Counted from the first letter of the stretch, positions 41,704 to 51,224 are shown. The stretch: 64,000 bases of DNA from Shewanella insulae (GCF_009831655.1 NZ_WRPA01000018.1:1-64000), one strand, 5' to 3'. Numbers and translations are program-made. The notes: generated by a model not told the origin, from the sequence alone.

Positions 41704-42366
41704 TCAGAGCAGCGGATTATAGTCGACCACAGCCGACTTAAGACCGGTAAACTTGTCCAGCTTGGTCTGCAGCTTCTGCAGCTTGGTCTTGGAAATATCC
41801 GGGCCAACAAACACCTTAGTCAGCTGTCCATCCACCGGCTTCTTCGGCACCGTATAGGCACGGTAGCCCTTGTCTCTCAGACGCTTGACCAGAGCGTTAA
41901 CATTGTTTGCATTCTTAAAGCTGCCAAGCTGCAGAGTATAGGCCGAGCTAGCTGTCACTGGCTTAGACTCAGTTCTCTTAGGCTCAGCTTTCTTAGCGTC
42001 GCTGTTTATGACTAGGCTCTTATTAGGGGCGCTCTTAACCTCAGTTTGAGCACCTTGCGGCTTATCCTGGTGCTCGGCAGAGGTTTCGCCGGCGGTATCA
42101 GCTTGCGCCGTCATCTGTTGGTCGAACTGGGCCTGCTGCTCACTCAGGTCGATGGCCGCTATGGTGCCTTGCTCTTCGAGATGGGACTCCCCCTGGGGTC
42201 GCAGAGGGATCTCGGCAAACTGCTCTTCCTGATGTTGCTTCTTACCATCTAAGATATCGGGCAAAAAGATCACCCCCAGGGCCACCAAGACAATGATGCC
42301 GACCAGACGGTTTTGAAACTGGCTCGATACCTTCTCTTGTTTAACTTCTACTTCATCCACCTGCAT
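41704..42366 (-). CDS. dedD: DedD-like SPOR domain cell-division protein
   Basis: A 220-residue bitopic protein. It has a short cytoplasmic N-terminus, one membrane segment (about 23-42, RLVGIIVLVALGVIFLPDIL), a long polar periplasmic linker and a C-terminal SPOR domain (about 142-218: SAYTLQLGSFKNANNVNALVKRLRDKGYRAYTV). SPOR domains bind denuded septal peptidoglycan, so it should act at the division site. It is directly adjacent to folC, with the start right after the folC stop. Confidence 0.92.
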   Translation of the reverse strand: MQVDEVEVKQEKVSSQFQNRLVGIIVLVALGVIFLPDILDGKKQHQEEQFAEIPLRPQGESHLEEQGTIAAIDLSEQQAQFDQQMTAQADTAGETSAEHQDKPQGAQTEVKSAPNKSLVINSDAKKAEPKRTESKPVTASSAYTLQLGSFKNANNVNALVKRLRDKGYRAYTVPKKPVDGQLTKVFVGPDISKTKLQKLQTKLDKFTGLKSAVVDYNPLL

Positions 42367-43674
42367 TTAACTAAGGTCCAATTGCTTAAACTCTGCCACA
42401 GTGTAAAAGGAGCCAAACACAATTACCACATCGGATTGGCCAATCTCTGGCTTTAACGCCTGATAAGCCTGCTCGACCGAGGCAAACCCATGGGCAGGCT
42501 TGTCGCCGCTCAGATAGGTGAGCAGATCTTGCGCCTTGGCGCTGCGCTCACAATTAAGATCCGCCAGATACCAGGCATGCACCCTATCATCTAACAGGCT
42601 AAGCACGGCGCGGCAATCCTTATCTTTCAACATGCCGCACAGGGCGAAGATTCGCCTGCCTTCATAGGCTCTTAGACGATCGGCCAGATAACTCGCAGCA
42701 TGGGGGTTGTGGGCCACATCCAAGATGATCTTAGGCTCCTCGCTGACCACCTCCAGACGACCAGCTAACTTGGCCTCTCTCAACCCTGCATCGATAAAGC
42801 CGCGGTTCTCCCCCGTCATAAACCACTGCGGCGCAAGCTGCTGCACCACGGCCAGGGCGGTGGCCGCATTAGCCAAGGGCAAAGTCGGCAGCGGCAAGCC
42901 TTCTATTGAGAGCTTAGGCAGTGAGAATTGGGACACAGAGGGTTGAGGCACCGCACCTAGGGTAAAGCACCACTCAGCCTCGCTCGCCTGATAGCTAAAC
43001 TCGTGATTAACCCGTAGGGCCTGGGCGCCGGTAGACTCGGCATACTCGACTACGCTTGCGGGCAAGTCAGGTTCACCAATCACCACGGGACGCCCCGCTC
43101 GCATGATCCCTGCCTTCTCGCGACCCACCAGCTCTCGAGTGTCGCCCAGGTATTCCTGATGGTCGATATCGATGGCGGTGATCACCGCGATATCGGCATC
43201 GATAATATTGGTGGCATCCAGGCGTCCGCCTAGCCCCACCTCGAGTAGCACGAGATCCAGCTTCGCCAGCTTAAATAGGTAGAGCCCGGCAAGGGTGGCG
43301 TATTCGAAGAAGGTCAACGAGATATTGCCGCGCGCAGCATCTATGGCGCAAAACGCCTCGATAAGCGCCTCATCGCTGGCATCGACACCATCGATGCGTA
43401 CCCGCTCATTATATTTGAGCATATGGGGCGAGCTGTAGACACCTACGCGCTGACCCGCCTGAAGCATGATGGCTTCTATCATGGCGCAGGTCGTTCCCTT
43501 GCCATTGGTGCCCGCCACGGTCACCACCTTGGTGCCCTCGAGGCTGTCTAGCCCCATGGTCTCGGCAACAGCCGCGACGCGGCCAAGGCCCATATCTATC
43601 TCAGTGGGATGGATAACCATCAGGTGCGTCAGCCAATCGTCTAGACTAGATTGTGCGTTGGGTACAGGCGTCAT
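42367..43674 (-). CDS. folC: dihydrofolate synthase / folylpolyglutamate synthase
   Basis: A 435-residue Mur-ligase-fold enzyme that adds glutamate to dihydropteroate and folates. It has the ATP-binding VVTVAGTNGKGTTCAMIEA near 50-68, YSSPHMLKYNERVRIDG, LEVGLGGRLDATNII near 143-157 and LDVAHNPHAA near 318. Length matches family. It lies between truA and dedD. The accD gene that sits between truA and folC in E. coli is absent here. Confidence 0.97.
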   Translation of the reverse strand: MTPVPNAQSSLDDWLTHLMVIHPTEIDMGLGRVAAVAETMGLDSLEGTKVVTVAGTNGKGTTCAMIEAIMLQAGQRVGVYSSPHMLKYNERVRIDGVDASDEALIEAFCAIDAARGNISLTFFEYATLAGLYLFKLAKLDLVLLEVGLGGRLDATNIIDADIAVITAIDIDHQEYLGDTRELVGREKAGIMRAGRPVVIGEPDLPASVVEYAESTGAQALRVNHEFSYQASEAEWCFTLGAVPQPSVSQFSLPKLSIEGLPLPTLPLANAATALAVVQQLAPQWFMTGENRGFIDAGLREAKLAGRLEVVSEEPKIILDVAHNPHAASYLADRLRAYEGRRIFALCGMLKDKDCRAVLSLLDDRVHAWYLADLNCERSAKAQDLLTYLSGDKPAHGFASVEQAYQALKPEIGQSDVVIVFGSFYTVAEFKQLDLS

Positions 43675-43744
43675 ATCAGAATCTTTCTAACTCTATGTTA
43701 TTCAATATCGTATTAGGAACGTATTCGGTTTTTGCGGTTCGGCA

Positions 43745-44530
43745 TTAATCCAGCATAAACAGCGGCCCCAGGGCCAGTTTAGGCAAGGCATAATGCTCGG
43801 GATAGGTCACATCCACCAGATAGAGACCGTTAGGCTTAGCCGTCGCCGCCGCCTGAGTACGATCCTTTAGCGCCAGCAGATCTTTAATCCAGCTCACGGG
43901 TTGGCGGCCATAGCCCACCTCGAGCAGTGAGCCGACGATATTACGCACCATGTGATGCAAGAAGGCGTTCGCCTTGATGTCGACACAGATATACATGCCC
44001 TGACGGGTCACATTGACCTCGTGGACGCAGCGAAACGGGGTGTTCGACTGACACTGAATGGCGCGAAAGCTCGTGAAGTCCTGCTCGCCCAGCAGATACT
44101 GAGCCGCCTCATGCATCTTGGTCTCATCTATCTGCCCCGGATAGTGGCTCACCCCAGAGCGGAGGATCCCAGGTCTGAACTGGTGGTTATAGATCATGTA
44201 GCGATAACGGCGGGCGGTGGCGGTGAAACGGGCGTGAAACTCATCATCCACATCCTTGGCCCAGCGCACGGCGATATCGTCTGGCAGGTTGACATTGACC
44301 CCTAGGGTCCAGGCACTCTCCTTACGCACGGCATTGGTCTCGAAATGCACCACCTGCCCGGTGGCATGCACACCTGCGTCGGTACGACCGGCACATTGAA
44401 TCGAAATAGGTTCGTTGGCAACGAAAGATAGGGCTCTCTCGAGCTGGGCTTGTACCGAGTCTACCTCGGCCTGACGTTGCCAGCCAAAATAACGGCTGCC
44501 ATCATATTCGATACCTAATGCTACGCGCAT
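43745..44530 (-). CDS. truA: tRNA pseudouridine(38-40) synthase
   Basis: A 261-residue enzyme that makes pseudouridine at positions 38-40 of tRNA anticodon arms. It opens MRVALGIEYDGSRYFGWQRQ. The catalytic Asp is in CAGRTDAGVHATGQVVHFE near 45-64, and FLHHMVRNIVGSLLEVG is the conserved C-terminal block. It is about 200 bp downstream of fimV, with a terminator between. Confidence 0.97.
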   Translation of the reverse strand: MRVALGIEYDGSRYFGWQRQAEVDSVQAQLERALSFVANEPISIQCAGRTDAGVHATGQVVHFETNAVRKESAWTLGVNVNLPDDIAVRWAKDVDDEFHARFTATARRYRYMIYNHQFRPGILRSGVSHYPGQIDETKMHEAAQYLLGEQDFTSFRAIQCQSNTPFRCVHEVNVTRQGMYICVDIKANAFLHHMVRNIVGSLLEVGYGRQPVSWIKDLLALKDRTQAAATAKPNGLYLVDVTYPEHYALPKLALGPLFMLD

Positions 44531-44692
44531 GAAATACCTGTCCTCATGTTTGATTACTCATGTTTTATAAAGATGTACGCTAGGCGGCGGATTCTAGCAC
44601 AAGCTCGGTATGAACTGGATAGTTAACTGGCCCGATAATTGGCCATCCTCAATTTAACGGCATAAATAGAGAAGATGTTGGCTTGCCGCCAT

Positions 44693-44720
44693 AAAAAAAC
44701 GGCGCCTAAGCACCGTTTTT
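44693..44720 (-). terminator. terminator of fimV
   Basis: AAAAACGG-C-GC / GC-A-CCGTTTTT forms a stem with a 4-base loop, flanked by A and T runs. It lies about 20 bp past the fimV stop codon. Confidence 0.85.
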
Positions 44721-44737
44721 CAAATCGCTCATCTGGT

Positions 44738-47464
44738 TTAGAGTTCGTCTAGCAACTTCTTGGCTTCTTGCTGCTGACGCTCGTTGCCATCCAGCTCGAC
44801 CTCTTTGAGCAGCGCCTTGGCACTGTCCATGTCATCAATTTCGATATAGGCGCGGGCCAGATCCAGCTTGGCGTTTACCGCATTCTCCTCGTCGTCTACA
44901 TCTACCATGGCGGCGTTGCCCATCAGGTTATCGAGCTCACCCATGTCGACATCCAGTTCCTTATACTTGTCGACATCCAGTTGTTCCTCATCGGCCTCGT
45001 TAAGCAGCCTGTCGATATCGATAAAACCGTTATCCTGCTGGAAAGCGGTCAAGTCATGCTCGGCCACGGCTCTGTCGGGACGCTTATTCTCCGCTGCATC
45101 CAGCGCCGCCAAGGCCTCATCTACGGTAAGGTTATCGTCATCGTCTAGCTGTAACGAGATCCCCTCGTCATCATCCTCTGCTGGCGTATCTTCAACGCTA
45201 GGCGCTTCGTTGGTCAGAGCCGATTCCCACTCCAGCACGTTATCGCTGCTGCGCTTGTTGCCCTTTAGATCACCGAAGAAACCCGACTCCCCCTTTTCGA
45301 CCTTAGGCTCTTCGGACTCTTCTACCGATTCGAGATCCGCCAGCAGGGCATCGAGATCCACCTCGCTATCGTCTTCAGCCTGCGCCTCTTCGACTTCTAC
45401 TCCAGGCTTATCATCACCGAGATCAAACTCGAGCGGTGCATGGCCAGTCGATGGACGCTCTTCTTGATGCGCAGCCTCTAGTGCCGCGTCAAGCTCGGGC
45501 TCGGGCTCCTCTTCCTGGGTCTCTGCTTCAACTTGTGTATCGGACGCTTCATCCGCCGCCGCGTCAGCTTCAGACGCACTTGCCGGCACCTCAGCTTCGA
45601 ATCCGGCGAGTAAGGCATCGAGATCGGCTTCCTCGACCTCGTCGCTATCCTCATCATCTAACTCTGCGGCGATCTGGCGGGCAACCTCTTCCGCTTGCTG
45701 CTCACTTTCCACCTCGGGAGCCTGAGCCGTTTCCGGTGCTGACTCGGCATCGAAACCGGCCAACAGGGCGTCGAGATCCGCGTCATCGACCGTCCCTTCA
45801 TCGCCTTTTTCTTCAATCGCATCTTCGAGCTCGTGAGCTATCTCATCTGCCAGATCGTTTTCGTCGCTTTTATCTTCGGCGACTTGCGCTTCTTGAGGCT
45901 TCTCATCTTCAACTAGCACTTGGTCAGTGGCCGCGACATCGGCCTCCAGGCCTGGCTCGTCAACCGCTTCCTCTGTCTCGACCTTTACTTCTGAATCGGC
46001 GGGCAGGTCGAACTCTGCCAGCAAGGCATCCAAGTCTTCCTCTTTGGCTTCTTCTTCCGCTGTCTCCTGCTCGAACTCGGCGAGCAGTTCATCTAGATCT
46101 GTCTCGGAACCGGTACTCTCGCCCACCTCCGGCGCCGCCTCGACGCTTAGCTCCTCGACAGGCGTCTCTGCCGGCGTATCCAACTCTGCCAACAGACTGT
46201 CTAAATCATCTTCCTGTGTCGCCTGAGTCTCTTCCTGTTCCTGCTCGCCCATGGCCTCAGCCCAGAGGTCATCGAGAGATTGGCCTTCATCTTCAACCGG
46301 CGACATCACCTGCTCGTCACCCGAATCGACCACCATCTCGGCGGCTTCTTGGGGCAACTCTTCACTCAGATCCGCCTCAGGCTTTAGCTGAGTCTCGTCG
46401 ACATTCATCAAGGAATCCAGCGAGTCAGCCTCTTCATCATTGTCCAGATGCACCGCCATCATCTCTTCGCTATCTTCAGGCGCTGGTGCAACCGGCTTGT
46501 CATCCATCGGTGGCGTCTGTGACTCACTCGACTCGACGGCCTCGTTCTTACTGTTGCGACGCTTGATGAACAGCCAAACCAATACGAGCAGCAATAGCGC
46601 GGGAATGGCCGCAGCCAGGCCTATATAGAGCGGGCTGCTCATCATGGTACGCCAGCTATCGTCCACCTCTTTCGGCTGTGCCGGCATTGTTGCGGCGGCT
46701 AACTGTTGACGTAGCTGCTCCAGCTCGCTGCTTAATTGAGCCTTCTGCTCTTTCTGTACCAGCAGTGCCTCTTCCAACTCGGCGATACGGGTATCTTGTT
46801 CATCTATCTTGGCCTGCAACATCTCACTGTCATTGTTGCCCAGGTTTAACTTGTCCTGCGCCCTGGCCAGCTCGTCGGTGAGCGACAGGTTCTTGGCTTG
46901 CTCCGCCTCGAGTTTCGCCGTTAGCTCCTCGATCTGATTCTGCTGCGCCGCGCTTGGCTTGTCTGTCTGAGCCGTGCTGGTTTGAACGGGCTCTGGTTGG
47001 CTCGCTTGTGCCTGACTAGCTTGTGGCTCTGGCGTCGTCGCTACCGACTTAGGCTTAGCTGCCGTCTGCGGCTTCTTACGCCAGCCTTTATCGTTATTTT
47101 CCGCCTGCTGTTTGGCCAGACTCTTAGGGATAGCCAACATCACCTCTTTAGAGGGGATCAATAGGATCATCCCCTTCTCTAGGCTGTTGTAGTTATCGCT
47201 GGTAAACGCATGGGGGTTAGCCTCGAAAATTGCCGCCATCACTTGGTAGATGGTTACACTCGCATCGGGACGCGACTTTTGCGCAATACTCCAGAAGGTA
47301 TCGGACGCCGTGGTTGGACCGTATTGACGCAGCGTCTGGCGGCTTTCGCCATCTGGACCGGTGATATTGAGAGGTTCTGCGGCAGATAAAAGACCTGAAG
47401 TCGACGAGAGAACAAGCAGTGCGCTGGCCAGTAAACCAGCAAGATGCGATGTGCGAAAGTTCAT
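44738..47464 (-). CDS. fimV: FimV-like polar hub protein
   Basis: A 908-residue inner-membrane protein. It has a signal segment (MNFRTSHLAGLLASALLVLSS) and a periplasmic LysM-like peptidoglycan-binding region (about 40-115, with DTFWSIAQKSRPD and GMILLIPS). A coiled coil rich in Glu/Gln (170-260) and one membrane helix (about 280-302, PLYIGLAAAIPALLLLVLVWLFIKRR) follow. The cytoplasmic part is very acidic, with about eight copies of an xxDLDALLAxFD motif, and ends in a FimV C-terminal TPR-like segment (VNAKLDLARAYIEIDDMDSAKALLKEV). FimV/HubP proteins organise pili, flagella and chemosensory arrays at the cell pole. The start is ATG at 47464 behind GGGAAGAA. Confidence 0.93.
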   Translation of the reverse strand: MNFRTSHLAGLLASALLVLSSTSGLLSAAEPLNITGPDGESRQTLRQYGPTTASDTFWSIAQKSRPDASVTIYQVMAAIFEANPHAFTSDNYNSLEKGMILLIPSKEVMLAIPKSLAKQQAENNDKGWRKKPQTAAKPKSVATTPEPQASQAQASQPEPVQTSTAQTDKPSAAQQNQIEELTAKLEAEQAKNLSLTDELARAQDKLNLGNNDSEMLQAKIDEQDTRIAELEEALLVQKEQKAQLSSELEQLRQQLAAATMPAQPKEVDDSWRTMMSSPLYIGLAAAIPALLLLVLVWLFIKRRNSKNEAVESSESQTPPMDDKPVAPAPEDSEEMMAVHLDNDEEADSLDSLMNVDETQLKPEADLSEELPQEAAEMVVDSGDEQVMSPVEDEGQSLDDLWAEAMGEQEQEETQATQEDDLDSLLAELDTPAETPVEELSVEAAPEVGESTGSETDLDELLAEFEQETAEEEAKEEDLDALLAEFDLPADSEVKVETEEAVDEPGLEADVAATDQVLVEDEKPQEAQVAEDKSDENDLADEIAHELEDAIEEKGDEGTVDDADLDALLAGFDAESAPETAQAPEVESEQQAEEVARQIAAELDDEDSDEVEEADLDALLAGFEAEVPASASEADAAADEASDTQVEAETQEEEPEPELDAALEAAHQEERPSTGHAPLEFDLGDDKPGVEVEEAQAEDDSEVDLDALLADLESVEESEEPKVEKGESGFFGDLKGNKRSSDNVLEWESALTNEAPSVEDTPAEDDDEGISLQLDDDDNLTVDEALAALDAAENKRPDRAVAEHDLTAFQQDNGFIDIDRLLNEADEEQLDVDKYKELDVDMGELDNLMGNAAMVDVDDEENAVNAKLDLARAYIEIDDMDSAKALLKEVELDGNERQQQEAKKLLDEL

Positions 47465-47597
47465 CAATTCTTCCCTTTCAAGCGATGATGGACTGCCTTT
47501 TGGCAGCGTGCTTTAGGCAATTGTATTTATTGAGATTACTATAAACCAGATTTAGATGGCCTGCTACTGTTCACATTTCAAAAACAAGTGATAACAC

Positions 47598-47626
47598 AAA
47601 AAAAGCCTGCAAACTGCAGGCTTTTT
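47598..47626 (-). terminator. terminator of asd
   Basis: AAAAGCCTGCA and TGCAGGCTTTTT form an 11-bp stem with an AAC loop and a T-run on either strand. Confidence 0.92.
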
Positions 47627-47664
47627 CTCCACTTATGCGCTACTTAGCCCATTAAGCATGATGA

Positions 47665-48681
47665 TCAGTAGTAGTCTCTGATCAGGACTTCGGCGATCTG
47701 CACACTGTTGAGCGCCGCACCTTTCCTAATATTATCAGACACAACCCATAGATTGATGCCGTTGGGGTGAGAGATATCCTCGCGCACGCGACCCACATAC
47801 ACAGGGTCTGTTCCCGCCGCCTCGGTCACCACAGTTGGGTACTCTTCGTTTGACTCAAACAACTCGACACCCGGCGCGCCATGCAACACGGCCTTAACAT
47901 CCTCTGCGCTCACCGGCTGCACGGTTTCGATATGAACAGCCTCCGAGTGACCATAGAATACCGGCACACGTACCGCAGTTGGATTAACCACTATCTGGTC
48001 GTCACCGAAGATCTTCTGGGTTTCCCACACCATCTTCATCTCTTCTTTGGTGTAGCCGTTATCCATAAACTTATCGATCTGTGGCAACACGTTAAAGGCG
48101 ATCTGCTTTGGATAGGCCTTAGGCTCTACCGGCAGCCCCTGTAGCAACTTGGCACACTGATTAGCCAGTTCTTCGATCGCCTGCTTACCCGAGCCTGATA
48201 CAGACTGGTAGGTCGCTACATTAATGCGAGAGATCCCAAAGGCATCATAGATAGGCTTAAGGGCAACCAACATCTGGATAGTTGAACAGTTAGGGTTGGC
48301 GATGATGTTGCGATTACGAAAATCGGCGATCGCCTGGGGATTCACCTCGGGAACCACAAGAGGAATGTCGATGTCATAGCGGAAATGTGAGGTGTTATCG
48401 ATCACCACACAACCCTGTTCCGCCGCGATAGGCGCCCACTTGGCCGACACGTCACCGCCCGCCGAGAAGAAACCTAACTGCGCCTGAGACCAATCGAAGG
48501 TCTCCACGTCTAAAATTTCGACCTGTTTACCATGGAAAGTTACCGTGTCGCCCGCACTACGACTACTGGCCAGAGGATACAAGTTGGCAACGGGAAAGTT
48601 GCGCTCTTCGAGGATCTCAATCATTGTTTGACCCACGGCTCCCGATGCACCTAAAACGACGACGTTAAATTCCTGCGACAT
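47665..48681 (-). CDS. asd: aspartate-semialdehyde dehydrogenase
   Basis: A 338-residue NADPH-dependent enzyme that makes aspartate semialdehyde for lysine, threonine and methionine synthesis. It has the nucleotide motif VVVLGASGAVGQTM (7-20) and the catalytic Cys132 in NPNCSTIQM. The pdxB-downstream homologue Usg of E. coli occupies this same locus. Because the catalytic Cys is kept here, this looks like a working Asd. The start is MSQEF at 48681, three bases after the pdxB stop, so it is probably cotranscribed with pdxB. Confidence 0.93.
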   Translation of the reverse strand: MSQEFNVVVLGASGAVGQTMIEILEERNFPVANLYPLASSRSAGDTVTFHGKQVEILDVETFDWSQAQLGFFSAGGDVSAKWAPIAAEQGCVVIDNTSHFRYDIDIPLVVPEVNPQAIADFRNRNIIANPNCSTIQMLVALKPIYDAFGISRINVATYQSVSGSGKQAIEELANQCAKLLQGLPVEPKAYPKQIAFNVLPQIDKFMDNGYTKEEMKMVWETQKIFGDDQIVVNPTAVRVPVFYGHSEAVHIETVQPVSAEDVKAVLHGAPGVELFESNEEYPTVVTEAAGTDPVYVGRVREDISHPNGINLWVVSDNIRKGAALNSVQIAEVLIRDYY

Positions 48682-48683
48682 AA

Positions 48684-49814
48684 TTACAGACCGACTCCTG
48701 AAAAACCTAATTCGAACAACCAATCTACATCAGAACCCGCGGTATTGGCTAGCATTAACGCGCTAAATTCACGTCGATGCTTATGATTTTTTCTCATCAG
48801 GTCGAAGCCTTTGTCATTTTGGAAACGCTGGCGAAACAGTTCGTCGTCATCGCGCAGGTCATAGACCAGACGCACCAGGCAGAGCAAGGCCTTTTCATCG
48901 GGCACAGACAGGGGGGACAACTGATGACTCCACAGCGGTGGCAACAGGCTGGAAAGTGACTTATCGACCTGCTTACCAAGCTGGGCCATCAAGGCCTGGT
49001 ACAGCATGAAGGTGCCGCGAGCCTTACCCTCCAGGCTATAGCCGGCGATGTGCGGTGTGGCTATCTCAACCAGTGGCACCAATTCAGGCAGTGGCAGAGG
49101 CTCCCCCTCCCACACATCCAGCACCAGCTTGAGATCGCTGCGCTGCTGCTTCACCTCGATAAGCGCCCGGTTATCTATCACCTCACCGCGGCAGCAGTTA
49201 AGCAACCAGGTGTCTTCAGCGAGTGCGTTAAGGCGCGCTTTGTCAAACAAATAATGGGTAGGATGCTCGCCGTCTCGGGTCAGGGGCACATGCAGGGAGA
49301 TCACGTCGCAGCGCTCAACCAGCTCATCTAGGGAGACAAACTCTCGGTCATCGCCACTTTGCTCGAGCAAGGGATCGTTCAGCAGGGTCTTCACCCCATA
49401 GGCCTCCAGGCACTTTTGCAGCGCAGTGCCCGTATTGCCCGCCCCGACGATACCGACGGTTTTACCCTTGAGCGGGCTATGAAAGCGTCTGGCCAGCTCC
49501 AGCATGGCATTGAAGACGTACTCACCGACAGCCACCGCGTTACAGCCCGGCGCATTGGTGCAGAATATGCCGCGCTGCTTGAGATAGTCCAGATCCAGAT
49601 GATCCATGCCTATGGTGGCACTGCCGACAAACTTTAACCTATCACAGCCGTCAAGCAGACTCTTATTCACCTTAGTAACAGAGCGCACCAGCAGCACATC
49701 GGCATCTTTTACCTGAGCCTGGGTCAGGGTGCGGCCATCGACCATCACCACCTCACCAAGATCGGCAAACAGGGCTTCGACATAGGGCATGTTTTCATCG
49801 GCTACAATTTTCAT
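48684..49814 (-). CDS. pdxB: erythronate-4-phosphate dehydrogenase
   Basis: A 376-residue D-2-hydroxyacid dehydrogenase that acts in pyridoxal phosphate synthesis. It has MKIVADENMPYVEALFADLGEV at the start, the NAD motif GKTVGIVGAGNTGTALQKCLEAYG near 113-135, and the catalytic-type IATPHIAGYSLEGKARGT near 252-269. The C-terminal PdxB dimerisation domain is present. The start is ATG at 49814; the TTG one codon earlier is less likely. First gene of pdxB-asd. Confidence 0.95.
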   Translation of the reverse strand: MKIVADENMPYVEALFADLGEVVMVDGRTLTQAQVKDADVLLVRSVTKVNKSLLDGCDRLKFVGSATIGMDHLDLDYLKQRGIFCTNAPGCNAVAVGEYVFNAMLELARRFHSPLKGKTVGIVGAGNTGTALQKCLEAYGVKTLLNDPLLEQSGDDREFVSLDELVERCDVISLHVPLTRDGEHPTHYLFDKARLNALAEDTWLLNCCRGEVIDNRALIEVKQQRSDLKLVLDVWEGEPLPLPELVPLVEIATPHIAGYSLEGKARGTFMLYQALMAQLGKQVDKSLSSLLPPLWSHQLSPLSVPDEKALLCLVRLVYDLRDDDELFRQRFQNDKGFDLMRKNHKHRREFSALMLANTAGSDVDWLFELGFSGVGL

Positions 49815-49895
49815 CAACTTCTCTTCACAGTTTACTTGGGGCTATTTTAAGGTGCTATTTTGCCGCACTATTTTTTTGCAGTAAATTTCAGGCAC

Positions 49896-49921
49896 AAAAA
49901 AGGAGCCCTAAGGCTCCTTTT
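49896..49921 (-). terminator. terminator of ndk
   Basis: AAAAAGGAGCC and GGCTCCTTTT pair around CTAA, with a T-run in the ndk direction. It lies about 25 bp past the ndk stop. Confidence 0.88.
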
Positions 49922-49945
49922 CGAGAGTTTTGCATCAGACTCGTA

Positions 49946-50377
49946 TTAACGAGTACGTGGGCAAAGTTCTTCAGCGCTGAAGAAGTAAGCGATTTCACGC
50001 TCTGCTGAAGCAACAGCGTCAGAACCGTGAACGGCGTTCTCGTCGATGCTGTCAGCGTAGTCAGCACGTAGCGTGCCACGAGCCGCTTCGGCTGGGTTAG
50101 TAGCACCCATGATTTCACGGTTAGCCAGAACAGCGTTTTCGCCTTCTAGTACTTGAACCATGATAGGACCAGAAGTCATGAACTCAACCAGTGCGCCGAA
50201 GAAAGGACGCTCGCTGTGCTCGGCGTAGAAGCCTTCAGCTTGTTCTTTGCTTAGGTGAACCATTTTAGAAGCGATGATTTTCAGGCCAGCGGATTCAAAA
50301 CGGTTATAGATAGCACCGATGTGGTTTTTAGCAACGGCATCAGGCTTGATGATAGAAAAAGTACGTTCGATAGCCAT
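49946..50377 (-). CDS. ndk: nucleoside diphosphate kinase
   Basis: A 143-residue enzyme that balances nucleoside triphosphate pools. It begins MAIERTFSIIKPDAVAKNHIG. The phosphorylated His sits in NAVHGSDAVASAEREIAYFF near 115-134. Length is standard. Codon use is tightly biased, as expected for a highly expressed gene. Monocistronic, with its own terminator, and adjacent to the isc genes. Confidence 0.98.
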   Translation of the reverse strand: MAIERTFSIIKPDAVAKNHIGAIYNRFESAGLKIIASKMVHLSKEQAEGFYAEHSERPFFGALVEFMTSGPIMVQVLEGENAVLANREIMGATNPAEAARGTLRADYADSIDENAVHGSDAVASAEREIAYFFSAEELCPRTR

Positions 50378-50568
50378 GTCTAGCTTCCTTCATTAAACAG
50401 GTTTTTAAAAATTCGCGCGGATTATACGAAATAAAAACCAAAAAACCTACCTTTATAACGAGATGAATGAGACATTCATCAAACCGTCATCTAGGCTGGC
50501 GCGATCGCGACCGCAAAGTGGGAAGCATAAACTTGTGAAACTCCTGGTCCGAGCCGTTGCTGAAACGG

Positions 50569-50760
50569 TCAATACTCGTTGATCCAGCAGGCTTGAATCG
50601 CCTCCAGGATCCGCTCATTACAGTGATTAGGGTCATCGTCGAAATCATCGAGGGCCAAGATCCACTCCCGCAGATCGGTGAAGCGGATCTTGGCGGGATC
50701 CACATCGGGATGGGCCTCTAGCAAACTGAGCGCAACATCGAGAGAATCTATCCATTTCAT
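50569..50760 (-). CDS. iscX: IscX iron-sulfur assembly accessory protein
   Basis: A 63-residue acidic protein (MKWIDSLDVALSLLEAHPDVDPA, then DLREWILALDDFDDDPNHCNERILEAIQ), matching IscX/YfhJ. It binds IscS and iron and tunes cluster assembly. It closes the isc cluster. Unlike the tight spacing upstream, it is set apart from fdx by 120 bp that hold a good terminator, so it may be expressed partly on its own. Confidence 0.95.
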   Translation of the reverse strand: MKWIDSLDVALSLLEAHPDVDPAKIRFTDLREWILALDDFDDDPNHCNERILEAIQACWINEY

Positions 50761-50822
50761 GGTCTTACCTCTATAGCAAACGCTTATCCTTTAAGTTTAG
50801 CTCCTCGGCGGGTGGCAGGATC

Positions 50823-50850
50823 AAAAAAGCCGATCTGATAGACCGGCTTT
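50823..50850 (-). terminator. terminator between fdx and iscX
   Basis: On the minus strand AAAGCCGGTC-TATCA-GATCGGCTTTTTT forms a stem with one mismatch followed by a six-T run. It would stop or reduce read-through from the isc operon into iscX. Confidence 0.85.
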
Positions 50851-50880
50851 CTGCTACATTGCTAATCCTTTTAAGCTGGA

Positions 50881-51216
50881 TTAGCCTTCGCTCACCATGT
50901 TGATGGTGTATTTAGGGATCTCTACGACCAAGTCGCTGTCAGGTACCTTAGACTGGCAAGACAGACGACTCTCTGGCTCAAGGCCCCAGGCCTTATCCAG
51001 CATATCATCTTCGAGCTCATCGCTTTCTTCCAGCTCATCGAAGCCTTCACGAATGATCACATGACAGGTGGTACAGGCACAGGATTTCTCACAGGCATGT
51101 TCGATGCTGATGCCGTTACGCAGCGCCACGTCCAGTACCGTCTCGCCCACCTGGGCCTCGACTACCGCGCCGTCCGGGCATAACTCTTCATTGGGTAAAA
51201 AAACTATTTGAGGCAT
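50881..51216 (-). CDS. fdx: isc-type [2Fe-2S] ferredoxin
   Basis: A 111-residue adrenodoxin-type ferredoxin that supplies electrons for iron-sulfur cluster assembly. The cluster ligands are in CEKSCACTTCHVI (about 42-54; CX5CX2C) and the fourth Cys is in RLSCQSKV near 87. MPQIVFLPNEELCPDGAVVEAQVGE is the family start. It follows hscA with only 8 bp between. Confidence 0.96.
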   Translation of the reverse strand: MPQIVFLPNEELCPDGAVVEAQVGETVLDVALRNGISIEHACEKSCACTTCHVIIREGFDELEESDELEDDMLDKAWGLEPESRLSCQSKVPDSDLVVEIPKYTINMVSEG

Positions 51217-51224
51217 ATTGTTAC

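Noticed and set aside
45436..46566. 376-codon open frame opposite fimV
   Set aside because: Arg/Pro/Leu-rich product typical of the antisense of an acidic Asp/Glu/Ala-rich repeat gene; fimV is clearly the coding strand.
47665..48681. Naming the gene usg after its E. coli positional counterpart
   Set aside because: The catalytic Cys132 in NPNCSTIQM is present, so it should be a functional aspartate-semialdehyde dehydrogenase.
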